The notes: a model not told the origin generated them from the letters alone. Shown: positions 51,782-64,000, counted from the first letter of the stretch. The stretch: DNA of 64,000 nucleotides from Ustulina deusta (GCA_023159155.1 JAJNNX010000026.1:124001-188000); one strand, 5' to 3'. Translations and numbers: made by a program.

Positions 51782-52084
51782 CAACGCGTAAACCACCCCA
51801 TCGCAAGCGCCGATGGGATACTGTAGCACTGGTGCCGGGACGGACTTGTATTGATGGGCAGCGATATGGATTCATTCCCGGTCCAAGTCATAACAGCAAC
51901 CAATAGTGCTCACTAGGAAATCCAGTGTGGTAAAGGTACAACCTGCAGTAGAACTCCATGGGTTGCCATTCTAGAAATTCTCGCTCCGAAGTACTCTGTG
52001 GTCAACAGACCATTAAGTGTGGGCGAAGAGAACAGGCTAGAAGAAAGCTAGAAGAGGGCAATAGTCGAGATGGCTGCATATAGG
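51782..52084. other. Convergent 3' flanks of FUR1 and ELF1
   Basis: About 300 nt between facing stop codons. No open frame or repeat of note. Confidence 0.6.
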
Positions 52085-52691
52085 TTAATAATCATCGTCA
52101 TCAGCCACAATGCCCTCCCCCTCGTATCTGTGTTCATCCTCTTCGTCATCAATCTCACGATCCGCTATAGGAGGTCGCACATTCGAACGCGCAAACGAAG
52201 TCGATCCGGTCGTTCTCTCGGTTGCTGCCTCTTTTGCTACGGCATCTGCCAGCCTGTCAGTAATGCCCCTCTCTTCTCCCCGGGTTGTAGGATGGGTGAG
52301 TCCCAAACATACCTGCGGCATCGACCCATTCGCTGTAGACATCAATAGCTTCCATGAGAGTATGAATACCGCACTGGAATTGTTGGCCGCACACTGCACA
52401 AGATAACTGGCCCACACCCGCTTTTTTATCTAACTTGACGTGTACAGACTTCTCGTGATTACAAAACAGGCATGTGAATTCTTTGGCCAGTCCCTCCCGC
52501 TGGAGTCATGTGGTATTAGTATGAGTGTTTCAATTGCGTTATTCGGATGGCTTCGAGCTTCGAGCTTTGGCGCTGCGTACCTTCTTGGGGCCCTGAGGCT
52601 TTCGCGAACTCTTCTTGCGTTTCCCCTATAAGTACCCCGTTGTTAGTCTACAGTGCTTCCTCTTCGATTCTGTGCTTGAACGGCTTACCAT
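52085..52691 (-). CDS. ELF1: Transcription elongation factor Elf1
   Basis: Small zinc-ribbon factor that binds elongating RNA polymerase II. Exons: 52691-52689 (the ATG only), 52625-52581, 52499-52313, 52245-52085; 131 aa. The spliced protein begins '[16 protein letters not shown]' then '[19 protein letters not shown]'; the second Cys pair is 'CAVCGQQF'. Together they give the Cys-x2-Cys...Cys-x2-Cys ribbon. '[16 protein letters not shown]' follows, then an acidic C-terminus ending in several Asp and Tyr. Intron 1 sits immediately after the ATG (ATG|GTAAGC...TATAG|GGG AAA CGC). Without it the basic family N-terminus has no start. The usual length for fungi is about 120-145 aa. Confidence 0.92.
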
Positions 52692-54159
52692 CGCAAATGT
52701 GTCGGCGTAGATGGTTCGTTGGGTAAAGGTGGCGGCGCAAAATGTGTAAAGCGTCTCGAGTCGCAGCGCGGATCAAACAAAGGGCCTTTTTTTAATCCAG
52801 AACGGCGGTTCTCAAGAAATGACGTAATGCGACGGTGCGCCCAGATAGGTTCACGTTAGGTTTATTGCGAAAACTGAGGCCAGACGCGCATGGCAGCCGA
52901 ACATGCTGTTTAAATGAACACGCGCCAGCTTGAAAAATGCATTGAGTGGTGCATCGTGGTTGATTTGCGTGTCACAATGAATGGTTGGATGTCAATACCT
53001 AACTACACTAGACTGAAGATCAAAGTACCGCCACAGTTCAGCCACAGTTGATAAGAAAACTTGACCTGATACACCTACCAGTGCCATGCTGGTTTGGTTT
53101 GATTCGCTGTAAGCCTACCTACAGTACTGACGGACCAAAATAAAACACATTCAACCATTCCCGTCGCTTCAATGGTTTATCTTGCCGAAAAACATACTTA
53201 CGTCCATGCCTATTGTATATGTAAATATTGGTGAAAGGTCTTAATGATATAAGGTATCTAGCCCCCATTTTTTGAGACCCGTGCCTTGTCGGTAAGCAGT
53301 ACAGTCTATCTAAATCTCCAGATGCAATGATGTTAATAGCGATATCTGAGCTCTCTGGCTCTTCATCCACCTTATCTTTCTTTATATGTATTAACTATTA
53401 TTCTATCTAGGTACATAACCAGCCATCAATACCATATGCACCACATAAATTAGCTAAACCAGTACGGGCCGATTTGTCCAAGATAGACTGGATGGTATGT
53501 ATTTTCGATATTACCTCGGAGGCTGTTAGCTTCATAGGATTGGAGGGGCTTGGTGGCAAATGTGAGCCCAGCTGGGTGTGTCTTCCATCTCCCAGTCAGT
53601 CATGGATATGACGGAGCACCCTTTTCGGCAGCGGGTCCAGCCTTGTCATTGTCTATTCGGCATCCTCAACTTGCCGGAAACATATATTTGGTATGCCCAG
53701 CACTTTCACCGGTGGTCACAGTGCTGGCCACTGCGTGGCCTTGTGCATGACAAGGCATAGGATGTATATTTGCCGGTACCCTAACCACCGTCTGGGTTAT
53801 TTACCGAAAGTAAATATAGAACAATCACATTGGTGATCGGATTTTTATATCACTGGATAATAAGCCGGGTAATGAAGGCTTAAGCTGATTTGCACACAAT
53901 TTGCCGTGGGCTACCTATACGGACCTTTCTATTAATCTGTCCAGTCACCTCCTAGAAGCCTTAGTATGTCGACGGTGAATGATGACGCGACTAAGAGCAA
54001 GTGATAGGGGAATATGAGATGGTCCAGGCTTGGCCTTGTACATATAAACGTCTGGAACAAGACCAATGCTCGCCCCCTTTTTTCTGCCTTCTGCAAGTCT
54101 CTAGCTGTGGCTCCTTGTTACCTACTATCGATACAATCGAGGCTGAATCTACCGCCAAA
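52692..54159. promoter_or_regulatory. Divergent promoter region of ELF1 and the DUF1996 gene
   Basis: About 1.5 kb with no supported gene. Open frames up to 83 codons match nothing. The region about 53380-53520 is AT-rich. Confidence 0.5.
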
Positions 54160-55624
54160 ATGAAGTGGACTTCGGTGAGGACTCTCGCTCTGGTCGTGCC
54201 TGTCCAGGCAGGTCTTCGTTTCCAATGCTCGACTCTCACGATCCAAAGACTTGATCCTGTCGTCCAGCCAGGCGAGAGCCCGTCTTCTCATCTCCATCAT
54301 ATCGTTGGTGGGAATGCGTTCAATGCCAGCATGGAGGGCGATGTGGCAACGAGGGCTACCTGCACAACCTGCGAGATGTCAGAAGACTTTTCTAATTATT
54401 GGACGGCAACCCTATTTTTCAAGCATCAGAACGGTTCCTACCACCGCGTGCCAGTCATACCTGTCAACCCCGGCAATCTCGATGGTTATTCCGGTACTCA
54501 AGGCGGACTTACTGTCTATTATACGCAAACCGACTTACTCAGGGATTCGATCGCAACAAATCCCGTTAAAACCTTCCAACCAGTAATTCCTTCTCATCCA
54601 GCTTCGTAATAAGGCCGAATGCTCAAGACACTGATATATCGTAGGGCTTTCGTATGACTGTGGGTAGCCCAACCACAACTGGCGCTCCGCACGTCGGGCT
54701 ACGATACCAGTGCCTATCAGCCGGCGGTGGCAGAGGCGCGGAAATGCCTGACTTTCCTACGACGCCATGCGCAGGCGGCATTGTAAGTAGACCGCCGAGT
54801 CTCTTTCCCCTTCTGATTTTGGCAACTTTTGGAATACAAAGGCTCCTTTTCGAGCCAAGATCCTGCTCTGGAAGCTTCTCGTGGTTTTGATACACTCATG
54901 GATTTTACGCTCAAAATAGCAATCACTGACACTGAGTATTTTAGTTTGTCACCAACCACTTCCCTGCGTTAGTACCGACTTGTTCATATCAAAAACACAT
55001 GGTTATCTGATACTAACTGGGCCTAGATGCTGGGATGGAAAGAACCTCGACAGCCCCGACCATCAATCGCACATGTACAACACCATTACTCTGGATGGCT
55101 TCACCAACGCTCCTCCATGCCCGGCTTCTCATCCAGTCCGGATGCCGCAGGTAACTTATGAGACCGTCTGGGACACGTCTAAGTTCAACAGTAGTATGTA
55201 TTCCCGAATCTTATATTTCCCGTCCTAACAAGATTTTTACTCCTCCACCCCCTAGAAACAACTCCAGTATTTGCCATAAGCGGTAATTTTCTAACACCTG
55301 ATTTCATATAGTGTGGCCATCGGGAGCTCCTAACCCATACGTATGGAGCTTCGAAGGCGTGAATGGCCGGGGAAATCACGCCGATTATATGTTTGGCTGG
55401 AAGGGAGATGCCCTGCAGCGCGCCATGAACAAGTCGGAGTGCTTCTACGACGGCTGCGGATCGCTCACCAAGCAAGTGATGAGCACTGCTAGCAAATGCA
55501 CGGTGCAGGATATGATCGGCGAGGTAACTGATGGATGTACGTCTTCATCGGACACCCGAACCATAAACTCTATATTCATACTAACCTCTTATAATAGGGC
55601 TCTCGAAACTCCCGGGCATGTAAG
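54160..55624 (+). CDS. Secreted DUF1996-domain protein
   Basis: Function unknown; DUF1996 proteins are common fungal secreted or wall-associated proteins. Exons: 54160-54582, 54645-54782, 54945-54967, 55027-55193, 55315-55536, 55599-55624; 332 aa. A signal peptide is visible (Met-Lys-Trp, then 'SVRTLALVVPVQAG'). Family landmarks are 'QRLDPVVQPGESPSSHLHHI', 'VGGNAFNASM', 'CTTCEMSEDFSNYWTATL', 'GGLTVYYTQT', 'CWDGKNLDSPDHQSHM', 'CPASHPVRMPQVTYETVWDT', 'YVWSFEGVNGRGNHADYMFG' and the ending 'DGWLSKLPGM'. The ending only forms after splicing T|GG. Exon 3 is 23 nt. There is no transmembrane segment or GPI signal. Cysteines occur in the usual conserved places. Confidence 0.9.
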
Positions 55625-57970
55625 TTTTCTAATGGTGTGCGAGTGTTTTTTGGTGGGAGAAGTTGATGGAATTTGGTTGCGTGCTGGGGGGCAAGTATGA
55701 GCTCATACTTCTTTCTCACTTTGAAGATCGTTTTATGCCTAGATTCAAGTCGTTAGTAGCACCAATTATATGCTTATATTTGCAATTCTAAGTTAAACCC
55801 AACTATAGAACAGAAAGATGTGCTGCCGCCTTCATGGTGGTGAATAGTACATTGAGGGTAATGTTCAGTTTGCTAGATGGAGATAACGTAGCAGTAGGAA
55901 TAGGGAATGACAACAACATTAACTCCTCTGAAAGTACTATATATTGAAACGAGTGGTATATTGTACGTGGTCCTACGTATTATCCATTTCGTTACCATTT
56001 CTACATAGGAAGGAAGAAGTCGGTTACACCCAACAAGCGTGCTACCGATAGTTCTTGGATTGATCCTCGCAGTTTATCCTGATCCTCCTCAACAGTTACT
56101 ACGCCTACTGTTTTACCTTCTCCACTGAGCACTTACCTCAGTGACTTTATATCTATAGTTCAGATGAACCCGGTTATTTCGATTACGATGGCGCCAGTTA
56201 AGCATGTACATCGTAATACAATTTGTAGCGAGTCTCACAGCCACAAAGCACTCTGGGGCTCACTACGTTAGCCCATCGTGGAATCCGGTTGAAGGCCATG
56301 GGTGTTAAATGACACAGCTTTTATGAATTAGTTAGTTGTCGGCGTGATCATTGTGATTGCTGTCTTCGGATCATGCAATAAATAGGTTAACAATACATAT
56401 CTCTGGGGAGATGCTTCCTAGCCATTGGCGTTTTCGTTCATGTTACTCTTGATTATACGTCACTAGGAATCGGTATGTGGGTGTTCGTGGATATGTGTGC
56501 TCACTTCAGTTGTTGAAATACTGCCTCGGCTACAGCACGGGTTCGGAATTGAAGTCGGCTCCGGACTTCGGACTACCTCTTGTTACGTATTAGGTAGAAT
56601 ATCGCGCACCGAAGCCTCTTGGCAATGCATGGTGGTTATACAGACCATGGACGACGGTACTTGCGGATGGTATCGCTGATTTTATCTTCTATGTATGGAC
56701 TACGGTACATGTCGGTTCCCGATCACCGGTACTTCATCACATTCCGGAGTGTTTTAGGGTACACCTGCGAGAACTGACAAATATTGCTAGTCTAAGAGAT
56801 GCCCAAACTTGAAGACGTGGTCGGAATGGGAAAACGAGGCGGTGAAGGGTCATGGGATGCGTCTGATGCGTCACGAGATCTGTTGCCGTTTACAGTGAAG
56901 ACAGGATGTGGAATTATTGCATGTGCTTATACTCACTCCAGAGCGCGAGGCAACACAAGTTGCTGCTCGAATTCAAGAATAGCTCTTATCATGTGGTGTA
57001 TGTGTCTTTGTGCTTTGGACTGTACTACGATACTGTACACTAGGTGGTTTAGTAGACATGTATACCTGCCTATAGGAGTCTTAGTATCGACGAGCTCACT
57101 GTTTGTTTACATCCCAGTACACTGTGAAACCTACTGCACGAATACATGCACATAATCGCGGAGTTCCCCGTCTAAAATATACTTACCTTGGCAGCCATGG
57201 GCGGTCTGGACTCCATGTATCTGAGGTAGGTAACCTCTGGCAGCCATCATATATGCCTCTATCCGCTATAAGCCTTATGCCCCTCCCCCTCCTCTTCTCT
57301 GGCTCCCACGTACCGCCTGTTTATTAGTTGAACTTAGATTAAGTCCCAATACCTGCCTACTCTGTCATGACGCTGGGTCAAGTACTACCTAATAGTGCTG
57401 ACCTGCTGGGGTGATAAGTAAAATTGGCAAATGCCAACGGATCCCGCACTACCTAAGTAAACAACTGGATCCAAAGATAGGAAAACCCGAGCCTGCCTAA
57501 GATTGTACAGGAACGTGTGCCTTACTGTATTGTCTTACTTGCTAGATACCTAGTACCTACTTAGGTAAGATACATATGTAGGTAGATAAACAGACCTGCG
57601 GGGCTCATTCATGGGATAAGGCCTGACTGACTAGGTAGGTTAGGTGCCTGACCCAAGGCAAAGACAAGCAACCAAACAAGCAACATTGAGCTACATACAG
57701 CACCTAAGCTACCCGTCTCGACCTCCCATTCAACCTCCAGTCAACCTCCCCATCGCCTCTTCCTCCAGACCTGCCTTCATCACCTTGCTGGCTGGTTTTG
57801 AATTCTTGGAAAGCTCTTCTTATTTATTGTTCGGTATTGGTTAGAGACAGTGTTATCCAGACTAGCTACGGGCCTTGTCCTCGTAGACGCCCGATCATTC
57901 CTGACATATCTACTGTGTCTGTTTGCTGTCTTGTATACTCTGTTTACCTATTCACTAGTCTGACCTTAAT
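55625..57970. other. Intergenic region upstream of URC1
   Basis: About 2.3 kb. The longest open frame (56799-57155, 118 codons, Cys-rich) has no family match and I do not call it. GGTACC/CCTAGG repeats are at about 57545-57640. The last 250 nt before URC1 is pyrimidine-rich. Confidence 0.5.
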
Positions 57971-60490
57971 ATGGCGAGCTCTGGATCGGGCGCGGGGGGT
58001 GTAGGAAACGGTACGGCTGATATCCTTCAAGCTTTGAAGGCTATTCAGGAGAACCAGGCAAAATTGGCTGCTGAGGTTGAGTCTCTTTCTCACCGACTTG
58101 ATACTCTTGCGCCGTCTACACACAGTCCTACTTTGAATGAGAAATCGTCGCCCGAGAGTAATCTCCCTGCAGAATCTGCACTACCACAACCAGCTTTGGG
58201 CACGTCGTCAAAGGAGAGCTCTTCCGTGCATGTGCAAGCCGAGAAAGCCGGGTTCACTTCTCGAATTATTCTCACGTGAGCTAGTCTTCGAGGCGTGTCC
58301 GTTGTAAGTATATCATGCTGACCGAATCCAAGAACATATCCGAAGCAAATAGGCATAAATCCTATACCCCTCAACTGGGGCGCCCCAGGGCCTGAAAGAG
58401 GTCCGGTAGTTGTGTCCAGATCTTCATCTACGATCCGAAAACGCAATGGTGTGTTAGTTCGCCTGTTATATGTGAGAAGCTGCTGACACCTTTTTTGTAT
58501 TGTAGCTATCGGAGGTAAGAATCCCTAGCACTCGAAACAGCCAGTCAGCACTTATGGCTAATTTACTTTTTAGCACACGGTGGCTCATATTCCATCTATT
58601 TCGCGCTTGCCGTTGCCAGTAAACAGCTCAATGTCAACCATAGGTGGGTGCTAAGATGGTATGACTGAAATGGCGAAGTGGCTGACCGAATCTCACTCCG
58701 AAGGCCGGATTTCACCAACACCGAGCCAGCCGTGAATATTGGACCATTTCCACAATGGTCTGACAAGCAGAAAATCGTAGCTATGGACCCATGGGGTCAC
58801 CTGGCTCCTTGGATGTATGGAGATACTATGCAGAAAGAGAATGGTGAGTCATGAGTATCCCGTGTATTACCTAGAGGTACCAGAGCATCGCTGAACTAAG
58901 CTGTGCATAGTCGACATTCGGCCAACTATTGCTATCACTAAAGCGCATATGAAGGTAAGTGACAAGTATGGAATACCTACTACCAGCAACATGCTAAGAC
59001 AAGTAGCTTCCGGAACTAGAGGAAAGCGTTCGGAGTGGTAGATTGTAAGATATGATCCAATACTTTTGATTTTTGTGCTCACAAGGATTCAGAATACCAG
59101 ATGGGAAAGTTTGCCTGAATGAGGCAGGAGAACTGGTTGTGACGAAGTTCGCCGTTGAGCCGGTAAGTTTGCGTACCAAATTTTCTTCTCTGAATAGCTC
59201 AGCTTACACTGTTTAGGTCTGGTATCTGCCAGGGGTAGCCGAACGATTTGGCATTGGTGTGTATACACTGAAGACTTATTCATCACTGTGTCTCTAACGG
59301 AACCTCACATGGTACAGACGAGGCTGTTCTGCGTCGGTCCCTCTTCGAGCACACTGGTGGCAGTTATCCTGAGGTGCGTAAGCCACGGGCTTTCGAGGCG
59401 TATCTGTATCTCACGATAGCAGCTTATTACCCGCGGGGACATCAAAGTCTTTTTACCTCCTATTGGTACATCACCTTCTCAACCCTACAATCGCGAGCTG
59501 TAATGCTTAACACTCTCTAGGTGGATTGACGGTCTACTGTTTCGGGGACCCGGCGAAGATGTCAGACGGGAACGTGAGATTGTCGCTGAGAATCCATGAC
59601 GAGGTAAATCCGTCATACTTACAGAAATGCTTAACCGTGATTATCTGACTGGGGATATAGTGTAACGGCAGTGACGTATTTGGATCCGATATCTGTACCT
59701 GCAGGCCTTATCTCATCTTCGGTATCGAGGAGGCTGTCAAAGAAGCCCAGAATGGTGGCAGCGGAGTTGTCATCTATTTCAGAAAGGAAGGACGAGCTTT
59801 AGGCGAAGTGACGAAAGTAAGTACCTGATAGGCTAGGGTTGGCCACTCCCCAAGTTGCAGTTTGCTAACGGAACGATGCGTAGTATCGTAAGTATCGAAT
59901 CAATGTTCAGCTTCATAGTATTAATGTGATTGTTAATCGCACCCTCACTAGTTGTGTATAATGCACGGAAACGTGGCGAAGATCGCGCGTCGGACTATTT
60001 CAAGAGAACCGAGAATATTGCCGGAGTCAAAGACATGAGGTTTCAGGCGCTTATGCCCGACATCCTTCATTGGCTCGGTATCAAAAAGATCGATAGAATG
60101 CTGAGCATGAGCAAGTGAGTTGATACGTTGGAAAAATAACGGGTTTTGTCGTGGAACTAATAACCTACGATCTGTGTAGCATGAAGCATGATGCTATTGT
60201 CGGGCAGGGGTACGAAGCTTATTGTCCCAGCTTCGGCATACAACTCTACGCAGGCTAACAGACGATAGTATTCCAATCCACGAGCGGGTAGAGCTACCCG
60301 AGGAATTGATTCCTGCAGACTCGCGCGTCGAGATAGATGCGAAGATCACTGCCGGTATGCCACACACGTCACTGATGGTCAGTTTACAGAAGACAAAGAT
60401 TGTTGACCGGTTGCAGGGTACTTTACGACCGGCCACAGAATGACCGAAGAGGAGCTCCAGGCCGTTCAAGGACGGATGTGGGAAGAGTGA
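57971..60490 (+). CDS. URC1: GTP cyclohydrolase II-like protein Urc1 (uracil catabolism)
   Basis: Homologue of RibA-type GTP cyclohydrolase; yeast-type Urc1 acts in the URC uracil-degradation pathway. Eighteen exons: 57971-58275, 58333-58448, 58506-58514, 58574-58643, 58704-58843, 58911-58954, 59007-59044, 59093-59162, 59217-59256, 59318-59373, 59423-59465, 59521-59603, 59661-59816, 59884-59887, 59952-60114, 60180-60209, 60269-60354, 60417-60490; 508 aa. Seen: a coiled N-terminus, 'IGAHGGSYSIYFALAVA', 'IGPFPQWSDKQKIVAMDPWG', 'GGLTVYCFGDPAK', the zinc site Cys-x10-Cys-x-Cys ('CNGSDVFGSDICTC'), 'GVVIYFRKEGRALGEVTKYL', 'VYNARKRGEDRASDYFKRTE' and 'PADSRVEIDAKI'. Exons of 9 nt and 4 nt are required to keep frame. 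Exon total is divisible by three. Confidence 0.93.
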
Positions 60491-63067
60491 GTGTTCTCGA
60501 CCATCCGCTAAGTTTAGGAGCTTCGTATTAAGCGCACTATCAGCATCGATCACTAAGGAGGGGCCGGCCGATGGGCTTTGGGCTGGTTCTTACGCTGACG
60601 ACCGACGACCGTTGCAGCAGCTAAGGTAGTGTACACTATGGCTGAAGGGATAGGTAGGTACCTAGGTATGTACTTAAGTAGTCACATGCAACCAGGGATT
60701 GCGCCTCATTATATGCATGGGCACCGCTAGAAAACAGGTGGCGTTTTCCGGGGTGAATGGGTGAATAGGATCCGACACTACCTCTCCAAGATCGTCCACG
60801 CAGTGCAGGTTTACATCGCCGCTTGGAAGCATGTTTTGTTTGTAAGTGGCCGTGTGACTATTATACCTAGATGGCGACTAGTCGTGTACTAGCAGCGAGC
60901 GGCCTCACCCTATTCTCGCATCCCGGGCCGGGGATGGCAGACCGGTCGGTGCCACCGGAATCTTGTGCTTCGCGTAGGTATCACGTCGCTCAGGTGACCT
61001 GTCCTACGGTGTCTCATGGTCGTGGCGAAACGGGGGATCCAAAATATCCAATTGCATGTGGATTCGCGTCTTTCGGTCCTCGACTTTGGAGCGCGGGATT
61101 GGTCATGAATCCAGCATCGGCAGTGGTCATAGTGATGCAAGAACCATTCCATTAGACAGGTAGCAGTTGGTGTGGTCAGCAATTGGTACGAACCGAAAAC
61201 GTCACCAACAACCCCCAAAACAGGACTGACGCTCGGATCTTATTCACCCATATTGCCAATACCTATGCTCTTATCATCCATTCATCACATCAACCACTCA
61301 TTCGAAATCCAATTATATGCACGGACTTGCGCACGCGATGAGCGGTTTTTCGCGACAATGGATACTTCTCCAAGTCTCACTGCACGCTCTCCGCCTTATT
61401 GTGTTATAACCACGATGAATGGTCAATCTGAATGTAACGAGAGAGATAGGTAAGCTGACTGGCAAATCGTGCCTCTCTTTCTCTATCTCGTAGGGTTTCC
61501 CTGCACTCTCTGCGCTACCTACATACATAGTAGTATGATGTATGTAGTGCACAGAGGTGGTGGTGTTCCAGCATGTGCGAGAGTAAAGTGGTACGAAGCA
61601 AATTATAGGCCAATTGGAAACATCAAGTTTGGGTCCAAGACTATAGTGGGTTACTCTGCTTGACTCCTAAAACTGGAGGAGTAAAGATGTGCACTAGGTA
61701 GGTACTTGCCTCCCTACTAGTGGAAGTTACTGGGCCAGAGCTTATGCGGTGTTGGAAGGGTGAGCAATGGCGGCCAGTGAACTCCACTAATACAGGGTTA
61801 CATTTTATACATACCCGCTCCCAGAGGTACCAACCAACCTCGTAATGCCGTACCACACCCCGTGTCTTGCGGGTAGGTACTATATATGTAGAGCAGAATA
61901 CGGAGCTTTCTGCTTAGGTACACCATATAGGTACACTCTGGTAGGTACTACATAACATAGTAACACACTACCTACACTAAACTGCCTGGTATAGGTACCT
62001 ACTTACTTACCTAGGTGCTCTGGGCAATCTAGATATATGGTAGCAGAGTATCATCACACACTTCTTCACGACTGCACTCCACCACACCACCCAGAAAAAC
62101 AAACAGGTGTTGGACGTTATGTGGGCGTATGGGCGTTGGCCAGTTGGCAGAGGCAGCGAGGGGGGTGTGGATTGATGGAGGCCTTGGTACCGCCTTGGTG
62201 TTCTTGTTAGGGCGGCGCACGACGGCCCAACCAAGTCGAATTGGAGACACCATGCCGCTTCCAACGCCCAAAACGGGGTGGTGTCGACTACCGGAAGGGA
62301 TCCAGGAACCAACCACACCCAGGGCCAACACATCAACCCCATCTAGACTTGACATGTGGCAAGCAGGCAGGCAAAGCAGCTAGGGAGAGACGCATACAAT
62401 CCCATCGTTAATAAACCAAATCGAGCCAGCACCAGCCAGCACCAGCCAGACGAGCCAGCTTTTTCTGGGGTAGGTAGTAGCTTGGCTCCTTGTCCCCTCT
62501 GGCCTCGTCTTATTCTGACACAAAACATACATGGCAAATCACAGGATAAAAAAGACGGTAAGGAATGCCTGTCTGACTACTACTGTATGTATCTGCCTGC
62601 CTTACGTAGTGTACGAGTTGTACACGCCACAAGTAACGTACCGGAGATTCGGGATCCATGCAATTCTAAAGACAGGCACTAGGTAATGTAGGCATAAGGT
62701 GGTAGCCAACCGGTACCGCGGTTTTTTCTGTTCGCATAGTGTGATTGATTCCTGTTCCTGGTCTTTAAACCCGGCGATTGCCCCATCCCTTCCTGGCTCG
62801 AGACATGGTTGAGACATCTTCTACTTCTTCTTCAGCTCTTCACCTAGACAACCTTTCCTTCCCTCTTCTCATAAGAATACACCTTCCTGCCATTCACCTT
62901 GTCACAGAGCAAGGACCGTACTTAGTTAATAAGCGCCTTTCCTCTATCAACAAAAGTATCTATCTACCTGGGTAGCGATATTGTGGTCGTTCTATCTGCA
63001 AGGCTCTACACCATCCGACCCATATACACATTCGATACACCAACACAACACGGGCTGAGACATAACA
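60491..63067. other. Gene-free region with repeat clusters
   Basis: About 2.6 kb. Open frames up to 111 codons overlap on both strands without family match. GGTACC/CCTAGG repeats occur at about 60650-60685, 61500-61535, 61695-61715 and 61870-62015. A short direct repeat 'ccagcaccag' lies near 62428-62450. Confidence 0.45.
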
Positions 63068-63538
63068 ATGGCTACAGCCTCGTATTCCTCAGACTTGGCC
63101 CACCACCATCACCACTACCGTCGAGATTCCGCGTCCAGCAATAGGTCGGTAGGCAGCCGACGTCCCCGGCTCCTACGTTCTTACGCCACAGAGCCGTCGA
63201 TCACCACCGAGAATGCATGCAGGGGCTTGTTCACATCGCCAACGTACTCGTCGCGGCGGGCAACAGAATTGTTGAACCGCGTAGCCGTGTCCAGTAACAA
63301 TTCAACATCACCAACAACCACATCGTCAAGGAATTCGGTGCTGGAATCGGAGCGACTACCCGAGACAAACCACGAATCATGTTCGTCCTCTCTCTCCGTC
63401 TCTACGAGAAACAATCATTGGAGCGGAGCTAATTTCGAACTTCAAGACTCTGCGTGCTATTTCAGCTTCCCGAGTTTCGATACCTGGGAGGAGGAACGGC
63501 GGCAAGACGAAGAAAAGACTTTAGAAAGAAGACCTTGA
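63068..63538 (+). CDS. Hypothetical Ser/Thr-rich protein
   Basis: A 156-codon open frame with a good start (acaATGGCT). I do not recognise it. It has a His-rich patch near the start (five consecutive His), then a Ser/Thr/Asn/Arg-rich middle and a short acidic Glu/Asp end with 'FDTWEEERRQDEEK'. No signal peptide or membrane segment. The coding bias looks real (few rare runs, extended frame), but no homology supports it. The acidic end may be followed by an intron and further exons rather than the stop at 63538. Confidence 0.45.
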   Translation: MATASYSSDLAHHHHHYRRDSASSNRSVGSRRPRLLRSYATEPSITTENACRGLFTSPTYSSRRATELLNRVAVSSNNSTSPTTTSSRNSVLESERLPETNHESCSSSLSVSTRNNHWSGANFELQDSACYFSFPSFDTWEEERRQDEEKTLERRP

Positions 63539-64000
63539 AAGGCATATCTTCTTCGAAGCTACCAATTACGGAAATGCGGCGGCTAGTACCACAATGAGGT
63601 CGGAGCAGCGTGCGCCGAGCAGCAGCACGACTATATCGTTCTCCATGAGCTGACGTCATACTCGTCGAGTGGCAATACCGGTTAATCAACAGGCGTTGGG
63701 GCGTTGGTGGATTCTATTGGCCCAGGAACAACAGAACGGGCTTTTTTGATCTTCCCTTTGTTGTCGTTATTGGACATACCCCCAAGACAGGCCAGACAGG
63801 ATGGAATGGGACAAAGTACGGCGTTCAGGCATATCGGAGACAGCATAACGAGACGGCGTAGTGACCTGGGTTGGCATACGCAGGGCTATATACTTATAGG
63901 GATCTCGTGTGTATCGTGCCACGACGATACCCTCTTAATTATAAAGGAATACCTCAACCATGCCTGACGCCATAGGTGGCGTGATTGTGATCGAGTACAT
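63539..64000. other. Right edge, no supported gene
   Basis: Small open frames on both strands with no family match. A downstream exon of the preceding hypothetical gene cannot be excluded. Confidence 0.4.

Noticed and set aside
56799..57155. 118-codon Cys-rich open frame
   Set aside because: No signal peptide, no family match, and amino-acid composition typical of chance translation of intergenic DNA.

Overview
This window is nuclear DNA of a filamentous ascomycete (Pezizomycotina, most likely a Sordariomycete; the class is inferred from general gene style, not measured). Genes carry many short introns of about 50-65 nt with GTRNGT donors, CTRAY branch sites and YAG acceptors. Genes lie on both strands, and intergenic DNA is strewn with short palindromic GGTACCTAGGTACC-type repeats. 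No bacterial, organellar or viral gene was seen.

Layout, left to right: Ies1 of the INO80 complex (-, cut by the left edge); the DEAD-box helicase Ded1 (-); an AT-rich, gene-poor island (about 6.3-11.6 kb) holding a decayed histidyl-tRNA synthetase copy; proteasome subunit beta-4 (-) divergent from the U3 snoRNP protein Rrp9 (+); the P5B ATPase Ypk9 (-); nucleosome assembly protein Nap1 (+); 3-phosphoglycerate dehydrogenase (+); class V myosin (+); Fap7/AK6 (+); ITP pyrophosphatase Ham1 (+); a ZUP1/ZUFSP-type peptidase (-); Rheb GTPase (-); a Wapl-domain cohesin regulator (-); uracil phosphoribosyltransferase (+); elongation factor Elf1 (-); a secreted DUF1996 protein (+); a GTP-cyclohydrolase-II-like Urc1 (+); and a small hypothetical protein (+).

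Most genes are unrelated housekeeping genes rather than an operon or cluster. The one functional pairing that may matter is uracil phosphoribosyltransferase with Urc1, about 6 kb apart, since both kinds of protein take part in fungal uracil salvage or catabolism.

I rebuilt exon structures by hand, requiring canonical splice sites, continuous reading frame and family-consistent protein sequence. In most multi-exon genes the summed exon length is an exact multiple of three. The unusual content is in gene architecture: a probable twin intron (stwintron) in RRP9, a start codon split by an intron plus a GC-AG intron in the beta-4 gene, an intron straight after ATG in ELF1, and 4-nt and 9-nt microexons in URC1. 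I found no convincing new multi-gene system.
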